DNA from: AP-15 sp963737145
GTDB lineage: Bacteria > Pseudomonadota > Alphaproteobacteria > ATCC43930 > CGMCC-115725
Assembly: GCA_963737145.1 (NCBI GenBank)
Contig: CAVTRO010000001.1
Location: forward strand, 310,001 to 374,000
DNA: 64,000 bases
Direction of reading: 5' to 3'
Part shown: positions 37,730 through 45,254 of the stretch, piece after piece
How the letters are laid out: each line of letters begins with the position of its first letter
Position numbering within the stretch: the first letter of the stretch is position 1
The notes under the pieces: model-generated
Seen by the model: the letters and a program-made list of their open reading frames with translations, nothing else
Database searches by the model: none
Told to the model about the DNA's origin: nothing
Position numbers and translations under genes: made by a program

Positions 37730-38830
37730 TCACGCGGCCATGAATTCGGCGAGTGCGGCGGCGACGGTTTCCATCTCGGGTCCGGTGCCGATCGTGATTC
37801 GCAGATGTTGCGGAAGCCCGTAGGCGCCCATCTTGCGGGTCAGAATGCCGCGCGACTGCAGAAACGCGAACGCCGCGTCGGCATTCAGGCGCAGGTCGGC
37901 GGGAAACCGGGCGAGCACGAAATTGGCAACGCTCGGGGTGAGCGGGATTCCAAGCGCCGCGAGCCGCTCGGAAAACCACGACAGCCATCGGTCATTGTGA
38001 GCGCGGGCCCGGTTGAGCGCCTCGACATCCTCGACCGCAGCGACACCGGCAGCCTGCGCCGCGGCGCTCACGTTGAAGGGGCTTCGGGCGCGGTTAAGGA
38101 CATCGGCGATTGCGGGCGGACAATACGCCCATCCAACCCGCAGCCCGGCGAGCGCATAAATTTTCGAAAATGTCCGCAGCATCACGACGTTTTCGGAGCG
38201 GTTTACCAGCGCGATGCCGGGCTCGTAGTCGTTGCGGTTGACGAACTCGGCATAGGCGGCATCGATTGCGAGCAGAACCAAGGCCGGCAGACCGGCGTGA
38301 AGCCGGGCGATCTCATTTGCGCCGAGATAGGTTCCGGTCGGGTTGTTCGGGTTGGCGATAAAGACCACGCGCGTGCGCTCTGTCACCCGAGCGAGCACCG
38401 CATCGACATCGGTCGTCAGCTCCCGTTCGGGAACCGCGATCGGCGTGGCGCCCGCCGCCATCGCGTTGATCGGATACATCAGGAAACCGTGGCGGCTGTA
38501 GAGCACCTCGTCGCCGGGGCCGGCGTAGCACCGCAACAGCAGCGTGATCAGCTCGTCGGAACCGGCGCCGCAAACGATCCGCGCGGAATCGATCCCGTGG
38601 CTTTGCCCGAGGGCCTTGCGCAGCTCCTCGGTGTTCCCGTCCGGATAGCGATGGATCTCGCCGGCGAGAGCTCGGTAGGCCGCGATCGCCTTGCTGCTCG
38701 GCCCGAGCGCGCTCTCGTTGGAAGCGAGCCGGATCGGGCGTTCGACCCCAGCCACCTTCGCTTCGCCGCCGACATAGGGGCTGATGTCGAGAATGCCGGG
38801 ACGGGGCGTCAGCCCCGGTTCGTGCGTCAT
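37730..38830 (-). CDS. hisC: Histidinol-phosphate/aromatic amino acid aminotransferase
   Basis: 366 residues, PLP-dependent fold type I. IRLASNESALGPSSKAIAAYR is the N-terminal signature; CGAGSDELITLLLRCY, FIANPNNPTGTYLG (PLP-binding Asn), IDAAYAEFV (Asp and Tyr), and RTFSKIYALAGLRVGW with the Schiff-base Lys. Members beside tyrA and a chorismate mutase often act as aromatic aminotransferases besides or in place of histidinol phosphate; the location argues for that double role. ATG overlaps the upstream stop (ATGA at 38827-38830). Confidence 0.88.
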   Translation of the reverse strand: MTHEPGLTPRPGILDISPYVGGEAKVAGVERPIRLASNESALGPSSKAIAAYRALAGEIHRYPDGNTEELRKALGQSHGIDSARIVCGAGSDELITLLLRCYAGPGDEVLYSRHGFLMYPINAMAAGATPIAVPERELTTDVDAVLARVTERTRVVFIANPNNPTGTYLGANEIARLHAGLPALVLLAIDAAYAEFVNRNDYEPGIALVNRSENVVMLRTFSKIYALAGLRVGWAYCPPAIADVLNRARSPFNVSAAAQAAGVAAVEDVEALNRARAHNDRWLSWFSERLAALGIPLTPSVANFVLARFPADLRLNADAAFAFLQSRGILTRKMGAYGLPQHLRITIGTGPEMETVAAALAEFMAA

Positions 38831-39696
38831 GGGCTCGGCCCTCTTGTGGCGAGAGCCGATGACGAGAGCGGCGCCGCGTAACCGCCGAGCAGTACCAGCC
38901 GATCGAGCGCGGGGCCCAGTTCCGAGCGAAGGGCGTCGAGGCGTCTGTCCGAGATCGGCACACAGCCTTCCGCCTCGATTAGATAGGCCGTCTTGCTGTG
39001 ATCGCGCCACGCGACGAAGGAGCAAACCATCCCGGCGGTCAAGAAAAGCTCCGAGATTTGCGCCCGGCTGATTGCCGGGGAACATTCCGCGCCGAGCAAG
39101 GTGCGATCGAAACCGCTCTCCTCTTGTGCGCCGCACCCGATTGCCAGCGCGTCGGTGTCGGCACGGGCGTTGCCGCGTGCACCAAACGGCAGGCGCGCGA
39201 CAACCCGCGGCGCGCCGTCGGGCGACAGCAAATGCGGCCACCACGGATCGGGTTCTCCTGCTTTCGGCAGCGGCAAGACGCCCACCGAGCCGGTTCCGCC
39301 GGCCACTGCGCGGATCACCTGACCTACGGTGTCGTAAGCCGACATCGGCGTGTTGCTGCCGTAATGGTCGCGCGCCAGATCCCAGAATCCCGGTCGATCG
39401 GCAGGGGCGAATACGGCGACCGAGAAAGGGGATTGCAACCGGACCGTTGCTGCCAACATCTCCCGCCACATGCGAATGAGGGTTGCGACAGGGAGGGCGC
39501 CACGGTGACGTTCGACGAGCCGCCGGATGATCTCGGCCTCGCGCTCCGGTTGATATGCCGGCCGGTTGCCGTCTTTCTTGCTGGCCGCGACCAGCGACAC
39601 GATCTGCGCCCGGTCGATCAGCAGGTCTTGCAGCTTGTCGTCGATTTCGTCCAAACGCCGGCGCAAGCCTTCGAGATCTGAGGGGTTGACGGGCAT
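38827..39696 (-). CDS. AroQ-type chorismate mutase with an unassigned C-terminal domain
   Basis: The first 95 residues are a clear AroQ helical chorismate mutase: LEGLRRRLDEIDDKLQDLLIDRAQIV, KKDGNRPAYQPEREAEIIRRL, TLIRMWREMLAATVRLQ, with the substrate-binding Arg and Lys. Chorismate to prephenate feeds the tyrA below. The remaining 190 residues (SPFSVAVFAP..DLARDHYGSNTP, VGVLPLPKAGEP, ELFLTAGMVCSFV) do not show the TRF or ACT-domain motifs of a prephenate dehydratase, although the order of segments is reminiscent of one. First gene of the operon, divergent from metX across 167 bases. Confidence 0.8.
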   Translation of the reverse strand: MPVNPSDLEGLRRRLDEIDDKLQDLLIDRAQIVSLVAASKKDGNRPAYQPEREAEIIRRLVERHRGALPVATLIRMWREMLAATVRLQSPFSVAVFAPADRPGFWDLARDHYGSNTPMSAYDTVGQVIRAVAGGTGSVGVLPLPKAGEPDPWWPHLLSPDGAPRVVARLPFGARGNARADTDALAIGCGAQEESGFDRTLLGAECSPAISRAQISELFLTAGMVCSFVAWRDHSKTAYLIEAEGCVPISDRRLDALRSELGPALDRLVLLGGYAAPLSSSALATRGPSP

Positions 39697-39760
39697 ATGT
39701 CAGTCGCTTTTGCGGGAGACGTACTAGTAGGGTGCCGACCTGGCAAAATCAAAGAAAACG

Positions 39761-39790
39761 TTGACATGCCTGATCCCAGATCCCTAGCTA
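39761..39790 (+). promoter_or_regulatory. Candidate sigma-70 promoter for metX
   Basis: TTGACA at 39761-39766 and TAGCTA at 39785-39790 with 18 bases between, 74 bases ahead of the metX start. The -10 is weak. I looked for a SAM-II type riboswitch pattern in this gap and did not see one. Confidence 0.35.
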
Positions 39791-39863
39791 GCGCCCCCAA
39801 CCGGCAACCGGCGGCACTGGCGGCCGCCGCCGCTGCGCAACCGCATCGGCTCAGAGCTTTACC

Positions 39864-41051
39864 GTGTCGACCCTGAGTTCTCCGCGCCCCCGCGCCGCCT
39901 CCGACCAGGCCCGCTCGGACCAAGATTGGCCCGGCTACGCTTTGCCCGTGCGGATGCCGTTGCGGCTGGATTGCGGGATCGATTTCGGCCCGTTCACGAT
40001 CGCCTATCAAACCTACGGCACGCTGAACCCGGACCGGTCGAACGCCATTCTCGTCTGCCACGCGCTGACCGGCGACCAATATGCCGCCGACCCGCATCCG
40101 CTGACTGGAAAGCCCGGCTGGTGGGAGACGTTGATCGGGTCGGGACGGGTGCTCGACACCGAGCGCTATTTTTTGATTTGCCCGAATGTGCTCGGCGGCT
40201 GCATGGGCACGACCGGCCCGCAGGACATTGATCCGGCGAGCGGCGAGCCCTGGGCGCTGTCGTTCCCGGTGATCACGATCCGCGACATGGTGCGCGCGCA
40301 AAAGCTCCTGCTTGACCATCTCGGGATCGACACCCTGTTCTGCGTCATCGGCGGCTCGATGGGCGCGATGCAGGTCCTGGAGTGGGCGGCCAGCTACCCC
40401 GGCAGCGTCTTTGCCGCGGTGCCGATCGCCGGAGCGGCGCGGCATTCGGCGCAGAACATCGCATTTCACGAGGTCGGACGTCAGGCGATCATGGCCGACC
40501 CCGATTGGTGCGGCGGGCGCTATTTGAGCCTCGACCGCAAGCCGGTGCGCGGGCTCGCCGTGGCCCGCATGTCGGCCCACATCACCTATCTGTCCGAAGC
40601 GGCTTTGCACCGCAAATTCGGGCGCAACCTGCAGGACCGTCTCGCGGTTACCTATGGTTTCGACGCCGATTTCCAGGTCGAGAGCTATCTGCGCCACCAG
40701 GGCAGCACGTTTGTCGACCGCTTCGACGCGAACTCCTACCTCTACATCACCCGCGCGATGGATTATTTCGATCTGGCGGCGGAGCACGGCGGACCGCTCG
40801 CCCGCGCGTTCGAGGGCACACGCTCGCGTTTCTGCATCATTTCATTCACCAGCGACTGGCTGTTTCCGACCTCGGAAAGCCGGGAGATAGTGCATGCGTT
40901 GAACGCGGCGGCCGCCAATGTGAGCTTTGTGGAGATTGCCACCGATAACGGGCACGATGCGTTTCTGCTGCACGAGCCGGAGCTGTTCGCGACGTTGAAC
41001 GGTTTTTTGAACGGCTGCGCCGAGCACCGCGGCCTCGCCCGCCACAAGTAA
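39864..41051 (+). CDS. metX: Homoserine O-acyltransferase (MetX)
   Basis: Activates homoserine by acylation (acetyl, or succinyl in some alphaproteobacteria) for methionine synthesis. Alpha/beta hydrolase of 395 residues: NAILVCHALTGDQYAAD, GCMGTTGPQDIDP, IGGSMGAMQVLEWA with the nucleophile Ser, then SFTSDWLFPTSESREI (Asp) and DNGHDAFLLHEP (His). GTG start at 39864. The stop overlaps the metW start (TAATG), the standard metXW coupling in alphaproteobacteria. Acyl donor cannot be told from the residues I can read with certainty. Confidence 0.92.
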   Translation: MSTLSSPRPRAASDQARSDQDWPGYALPVRMPLRLDCGIDFGPFTIAYQTYGTLNPDRSNAILVCHALTGDQYAADPHPLTGKPGWWETLIGSGRVLDTERYFLICPNVLGGCMGTTGPQDIDPASGEPWALSFPVITIRDMVRAQKLLLDHLGIDTLFCVIGGSMGAMQVLEWAASYPGSVFAAVPIAGAARHSAQNIAFHEVGRQAIMADPDWCGGRYLSLDRKPVRGLAVARMSAHITYLSEAALHRKFGRNLQDRLAVTYGFDADFQVESYLRHQGSTFVDRFDANSYLYITRAMDYFDLAAEHGGPLARAFEGTRSRFCIISFTSDWLFPTSESREIVHALNAAAANVSFVEIATDNGHDAFLLHEPELFATLNGFLNGCAEHRGLARHK

Positions 41052-41740
41052 TGGCTGCATCCGGCGAAAGCGCCGCGCTGAGTTTCGGCGCGGCCGCGCA
41101 AGCGGCGATGGGGTCGGGCGTTGCGGGCGAGCTGCGCCGGGATTTGCGGCTGATTGCCGAGATGATCGAACCCGGCTCGCGCGTCCTCGACATCGGTTGT
41201 GGCGACGGGGCGTTGCTGGCCTATCTGGCACGGCAAAAGCGCGTCGACGGCCGCGGCATCGAGCTGAGCCAATCTGGTGTCAACGCCTGTGTCGGCCACG
41301 GCCTGTCGGTCATTCAAGGCGACGCCGACCGCGATCTCGAAGCCTATCCGGACGGGGCCTTTGATGTCGTCGTGCTAAGCCAGACCCTGCAGGCGACGCA
41401 CCGGCCGCGCCAGGTGGTCGAGGAGCTCGTGCGCATCGGCCGGCGGGCAATCGTGTCGTTCCCGAATTTCGGGTTCTGGCGCATTCGGCTCCGGCTCCTG
41501 CTGACCGGCCGGATGCCGCTCTCGCACTGTCTCGCCTATCCCTGGTACGAGACCCCCAATATTCATCTCTGCACAATTCGCGACTTTGTCGCGCTGTGTG
41601 ACGAGATCGGCGTCCGCGTCGACCGCAGCATCACGCTCGACCGCCAGGGGCACCCCTATTCCCTCGATCCCCGCGGCAGCTTGGCCAATCTGCTCGCCGA
41701 GCAAGGCATCTTCGTCCTTTGCGGGAATGGCGGTCCGTAA
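41051..41740 (+). CDS. metW: Methionine biosynthesis protein MetW
   Basis: 229 residues, class I methyltransferase fold: LRLIAEMIEPGSRVLDIGCGDGALLAYLA is the SAM site, VNACVGHGLSVIQGDADRDLEAYPDGAFDVVVLSQTLQ the following strand, then RRAIVSFPNFGFWRIRLRLL and WYETPNIHLCTIRDFVAL, all MetW features. MetW binds and supports MetX rather than methylating a known substrate. ATG at 41051 overlaps the metX stop. The first 30 residues precede the usual MetW start and may be extra. Confidence 0.92.
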   Translation: MAASGESAALSFGAAAQAAMGSGVAGELRRDLRLIAEMIEPGSRVLDIGCGDGALLAYLARQKRVDGRGIELSQSGVNACVGHGLSVIQGDADRDLEAYPDGAFDVVVLSQTLQATHRPRQVVEELVRIGRRAIVSFPNFGFWRIRLRLLLTGRMPLSHCLAYPWYETPNIHLCTIRDFVALCDEIGVRVDRSITLDRQGHPYSLDPRGSLANLLAEQGIFVLCGNGGP

Positions 41741-41768
41741 CCCCGCGACCAACTCATCGGCTGTGCCG

Positions 41769-42488
41769 CTACAAGCCGTGCGGCGCCGGCGCGTATACCA
41801 AGCGCCGGCGCGGGGCGCGGGCGAGCGCCGGCTTGGCGTAGATCTGCTTTGTCGCCTCGACCAGCACGACCCCGGCGAAAGTCGGAAACCAGCGCTTGCC
41901 GATCCGCTCCCAGGCCGCGGCCGAGCGCAAGATCATGCGCTTTCGTGCGGGCGGGATGAAGAGGGCGGTGCCGGTTCCGACGGGGGTGAATTGCTCGTCG
42001 CGCAGCAGCCGCGACAATTGCGACATCGTGTAGGGGCGGCCCGAACCGAACGGGGTGCGGTCGAGCCGGGCCCATATGCCGCGGCGGTTCGGGGCAATGA
42101 CCAAGAGGCGGCCTCCGCCGGCCAGGACACGCCAGATCTCCTTCAGCATCGGTCCCGCCTGGTCTGTGGTCTCGAGCGCGTGAACCAGAAGCACCCGGTC
42201 GATCGAATAATCCGCGAAGGGGAGCTCTCCCTCATCGGCCAGGGCGACCAGATTGCGCCCCTCCGGCGACCAGCCGAGCACACCGAGCGCGGCCGGCATC
42301 AACGCCACGGTGCGCTCCGTCTCGGCCGACATCGCCGGCAAAAACGGCGTCGCATAGCCGATCCCGAGGAGCCGCATGCCACGCAGATCGGGCCATGCCT
42401 GGCGAATGGCGTCGCGGATCATCCGCCGAGCGATCTGCCCGAGCCCGCTACGATAGAAATCCCGCAGATCGACGACGTCGGAGGACAT
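41769..42488 (-). CDS. Class I SAM-dependent methyltransferase
   Basis: 239 residues. LRGMRLLGIGYATPFLPAM replaces the usual SAM glycine loop (GIGYATPFL), then LPFADYSIDRVLLVHALETTDQAG (acidic strand 4), GGGRLLVIAPNRRGIWARLDRTPFGSGRPYTMSQL. This is the alphaproteobacterial methyltransferase often next to gloB (glyoxalase II); gloB is not seen here. Substrate unknown. Convergent with metW, 28 bases apart. The C-terminal tail is basic. Confidence 0.78.
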   Translation of the reverse strand: MSSDVVDLRDFYRSGLGQIARRMIRDAIRQAWPDLRGMRLLGIGYATPFLPAMSAETERTVALMPAALGVLGWSPEGRNLVALADEGELPFADYSIDRVLLVHALETTDQAGPMLKEIWRVLAGGGRLLVIAPNRRGIWARLDRTPFGSGRPYTMSQLSRLLRDEQFTPVGTGTALFIPPARKRMILRSAAAWERIGKRWFPTFAGVVLVEATKQIYAKPALARAPRRRLVYAPAPHGL

Positions 42489-42929
42489 CGGGATATCTTA
42501 GCACCTGCCGCTCGATCAACGTGGTGTGCCAGAGCGGCTTTCGATCGGGTTGGATCACTTACTCCAATCGCCTTGCCAGTTGGGCACCGGCCGAGCGCCG
42601 ACCCGCCCTTCATGAACTGTGCGTGGGCCAACTGTCCGGTGGGCCTTCAGCCCACGGACTTAGTCCCATGGGAAAAGCCGGGATCCATCTATCACCTGAT
42701 CGTGCCGTCGAGAAACGGGCCCCGGCTTTTCGCCGGGGGGAAGCGTTCAATCTGTCTGCCGTCACGAACCGCCTTGTTTTTCGTCGCGCAGCGCGCGCCT
42801 CGCAATGATCGCGCCAATTCGATCGAAATCTGCTCTAATTTGCCGACCTTTCATCGGGTGCCGATCACGAGCTAAGTCAGGCCGCCGCATAGCCGGTGTG
42901 CCAAAGTCACGGTCGCGTATCGCCGGTTC
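42489..42929. repeat. Gene-free gap with REP-like inverted repeats
   Basis: No coding signal. At 42655-42740, GGGAAAAGCCGGGATCC and CCCCGGCTTTTCGCCGGGGGG are arms of an imperfect palindrome similar to that at 8905-9030. CGCGCGCCTCGCAATGATCG near 42787-42806 resembles the repeat near 24080. The rest is unassigned. Confidence 0.5.
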
Positions 42930-43352
42930 CTATTTCTTTTTTCCTAGTTCGCTCTCGAGCCTTCGCGCGTCCTCGATCGCCGGGCTCGGACCGAAATCAT
43001 CGAGCTCGAATAACTGGCGAAGCTCGATCTCGCCTTCTGTTCCTTCGCCGTGCGGAGAGGGGCAGCGCTTGGCCCAGTTGATCGCTTCTTCTTTCGAGTT
43101 GACCTGGATCAGCCAATAGCCGGCGATGAGGTCCTTGGTCTCGGGGACCGGGCCTTCGATAAGAATGGGATTTCCGCCGGAAAATTTGATGCGCGCGCCC
43201 TTCGAGCTGGGTTGCAGGCCTGCCAGATCGAGCAGGATTCCGGCCTTAGCCATCTCCTCGTTGTATTTCGTCATCGCGGCAATCAGCCGGTCGTCCGGCA
43301 TCGCGCCGGCTTCGGAATCCTTGCTGGCCTTGACCAACATCATGAACCGCAT
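42930..43352 (-). CDS. YciI/DGPF-type small protein
   Basis: 140 residues. MRFMMLVKASKDSEAGAMPDD, MTKYNEEMAKAGILLDLAGLQPS, GARIKFSGGNPILIEGPVPETKDLIAGYWLIQVNSKEEAINWAKRCP match the YCII-related (DGPF) fold, in which the His-Asp or DGPF pair seen in some members reads EGPV here. Such genes are often near ECF sigma factors; none is seen here. Role unknown. Last gene of a minus-strand run with the BNR protein 21 bases upstream. Confidence 0.75.
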   Translation of the reverse strand: MRFMMLVKASKDSEAGAMPDDRLIAAMTKYNEEMAKAGILLDLAGLQPSSKGARIKFSGGNPILIEGPVPETKDLIAGYWLIQVNSKEEAINWAKRCPSPHGEGTEGEIELRQLFELDDFGPSPAIEDARRLESELGKKK

Positions 43353-43373
43353 CGGCCTGTCCTTCTTCGATTT

Positions 43374-44462
43374 TCACACCGGCGCGAAGCGCACGGCGGC
43401 AACCGGGGGCAGCCGCGCCTCCGGCATCGTCCACGATTCGCCGCCGTCCTCCGAGATCCACAAGCCGCCGCTCGTCGAGCCGAAGGCGAGCCGCTCGCCG
43501 CTCTCGTCGACCGCCAGGCCATGACGCCACACCAAATCATAGGCGTGATGCTGGGGCAGGCCCCGCGTCAGCACATCGAAGCTGCGGCCGCCGTCGCGGG
43601 TGCGCGCGACCACGACCTTGCCGTCCAGCGGGATGCGCCGCTCGTCCTTGATCGCGGGGATGAACCAGGCGGTATCCGGGTCGGTCGGATGCGCGGCGAC
43701 GGCAAAGCCGAACTTCGACGGGCGGATCGCCGTCATTTCGCGCCACGTCGCTCCGGCGTCCTCAGATCGGAAGACCCCGTTGTGGTGCTGGCACCACACG
43801 ATCTCGGGGTGCGCCACGCAATGCGCCAGCCGGTGGACATCCTGAACGATCGGATTGCCGCGCTGCTCCGGCGGCATGTACTCGGCATACATGCCGCGGT
43901 TGATGAGCCGCCACGAGCCCCCTGCGTCGGTGCTTGCCCACACGCCCGCAGTCGACACGCCGATGCGGATGTCGGAGGGATTTCCCGGATCGATCAGCAC
44001 CGAGTTGATGCCGGGCTGCTCGCCGCCGGCGACACCGGCCCATTGCCGGCGCTCGGGCCTGTGCCACAGCGCCTCGTTCAGCGACCAGGACGCGCCGCCG
44101 TCGTCGGAGCGGAAGAGCCCGCCCGGCATCGTGCCCGCCCAGAGGCGCCCCGCTGCCCCGCCCGGCTCCAAAACCCAGATTTTGCCGAGCGACCAGGGGT
44201 GCGGATCCTCCCCGGAATCCTCCGGCTTTGGCGGGAACACCGGGACCGCCATCTCGCGCCATTTGCCGGCGCGGTCGCGGAGCCACAGCTTGGCGCCGAA
44301 ATGGCCGAGGTCGAGCGCCGCCCAGACCGACCCTTCGGCGTCCGCCAGCACCGCGGAGACCGGATCGCCGAGGAACCGAACCTCGGTGATTTCCCATTCC
44401 CCGTTGTTGCGCGCCAGCTCGAAGAGCCCCTTGCGGGTCCCGACATGCAGCCGGTTCGCCAT
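43374..44462 (-). CDS. BNR/Asp-box beta-propeller protein (sialidase-like fold)
   Basis: 362 residues with repeated Asp-box-like segments: LFRSDDGGASWSLNEAL, VWASTDAGGSWRLINRG, VFRSEDAGATWREMTAI, VVARTRDGGRSFDVLTRG, LWISEDGGESWTMPEA. Five S-x-D-x-G-x-(S/T)-W repeats mean a propeller. The sialidase catalytic residues (RIP motif, nucleophile Tyr) are not seen, so it is probably a binding or scaffold protein. No signal peptide. Starts 12 bases after the MoaD-like gene, so the two are co-transcribed. Confidence 0.78.
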   Translation of the reverse strand: MANRLHVGTRKGLFELARNNGEWEITEVRFLGDPVSAVLADAEGSVWAALDLGHFGAKLWLRDRAGKWREMAVPVFPPKPEDSGEDPHPWSLGKIWVLEPGGAAGRLWAGTMPGGLFRSDDGGASWSLNEALWHRPERRQWAGVAGGEQPGINSVLIDPGNPSDIRIGVSTAGVWASTDAGGSWRLINRGMYAEYMPPEQRGNPIVQDVHRLAHCVAHPEIVWCQHHNGVFRSEDAGATWREMTAIRPSKFGFAVAAHPTDPDTAWFIPAIKDERRIPLDGKVVVARTRDGGRSFDVLTRGLPQHHAYDLVWRHGLAVDESGERLAFGSTSGGLWISEDGGESWTMPEARLPPVAAVRFAPV

Positions 44463-44474
44463 GCTTCCCCTCCG

Positions 44475-44744
44475 TTAACCGCCTGACAATGCTTGGAAGA
44501 CGTAGATCTCGTCGCGCGAACCAACCGGGTCCGTCAGCCGCACGCGGTCCTGGACCGCCTGGCCATTAAGATAGACGGCGACGTGCCGGCGCAGCGCTCC
44601 CTGGTCGTCGAGCACATAGCCGCGCAGCGCCGGCCGGGACGCGAACACTACGGCGAGCGCGGCGCCGATCGTGGCGCCTTCGACTTCCGCCGAGGGCGCA
44701 GGAAGAAACCGTTGCAACGCAGAGGTGAAGGACACCGTCGGCAT
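44475..44744 (-). CDS. MoaD/ThiS-type beta-grasp protein ending in Gly-Gly
   Basis: 89 residues with a beta-grasp pattern (VSFTSALQRFLPA, RRHVAVYLNGQAV, SRDEIYVFQALSGG). The C-terminal GG is the mark of sulfur carriers activated by MoeB/ThiF-like enzymes for molybdopterin, thiamine or other thio-transfer. Here the neighbours are a BNR propeller and a MarR regulator, not moa or thi genes. No adenylating enzyme nearby, so activation must come from elsewhere. The promoter overlaps that of the divergent marR. Confidence 0.8.
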   Translation of the reverse strand: MPTVSFTSALQRFLPAPSAEVEGATIGAALAVVFASRPALRGYVLDDQGALRRHVAVYLNGQAVQDRVRLTDPVGSRDEIYVFQALSGG

Positions 44745-44770
44745 GACGATCCTCGGTCTTGAAGCGCAAG

Positions 44771-44782
44771 GTTGATATCAAC
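44771..44782. promoter_or_regulatory. Perfect 12-bp palindrome, likely MarR operator
   Basis: GTTGATATCAAC, a perfect inverted repeat in the 49-base gap between divergent moaD-like and marR genes, only 11 bases from the marR GTG. MarR dimers bind such palindromes; bound here it would block both genes. Confidence 0.6.
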
Positions 44783-44793
44783 ATTTGTAGCTG

Positions 44794-45240
44794 GTGTCAA
44801 AGTGCGACGATTTGGCTTTCGAGACCACCCTCGAGGTGCGGGACACCTGCCTGTGCCTGCACTTGCAGCGGGCAGCGCGGGCGGTGGCGCGGCGCTTCGA
44901 CGCGGCGCTGCGGCCGCTGGGCCTAACCAGCGGTCAGTTCTCGCTCTTGATGTCGCTCAACCACCCGGAGCCGGCGAGCATCGGGAATATGTCCAGCTTG
45001 CTGGCAATGGACCGCACTACCCTGACCGCCAATCTGAAGCCGCTCGAGCGCCGCGGCTTAGTGACGGTGGCGGCCGACGATGCCGATAAACGCACGCGCC
45101 GCCTCACCCTGACCCCGGCCGGCCGGGCGCTGCTGGGTGCGGCCGTTCCGGTGTGGCGGCGAACCCATGCGGAGGTCGATCGCCTGCTGACCGAAGCCAC
45201 CCCCGATCGGCTGCGCGCCGATCTGCGCGCGCTTTCCTAA
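44794..45240 (+). CDS. MarR-family transcriptional regulator
   Basis: 148 residues, winged helix: RDTCLCLHLQRAARAVARRFDAAL (dimer helix), LTSGQFSLLMSLN, SIGNMSSLLAMDRTTLTANLKPLERRGLV (recognition helix) and DADKRTRRLTLTPAGRALL (wing with the DxRxR motif). Two Cys near the N-terminus (DTCLCL) could sense oxidants or electrophiles, as in several MarR members. GTG 44794 has no clear SD. Divergent from the moaD-BNR pair, which is the likely target along with itself. Confidence 0.87.
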   Translation: MSKCDDLAFETTLEVRDTCLCLHLQRAARAVARRFDAALRPLGLTSGQFSLLMSLNHPEPASIGNMSSLLAMDRTTLTANLKPLERRGLVTVAADDADKRTRRLTLTPAGRALLGAAVPVWRRTHAEVDRLLTEATPDRLRADLRALS

Positions 45241-45254
45241 GCGCGAATTGGCCT

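Noticed and set aside
39697..39863. SAM-type riboswitch before metX
   Set aside because: The gap has a possible promoter but I cannot find the paired stems or conserved loops of SAM-II or related classes.
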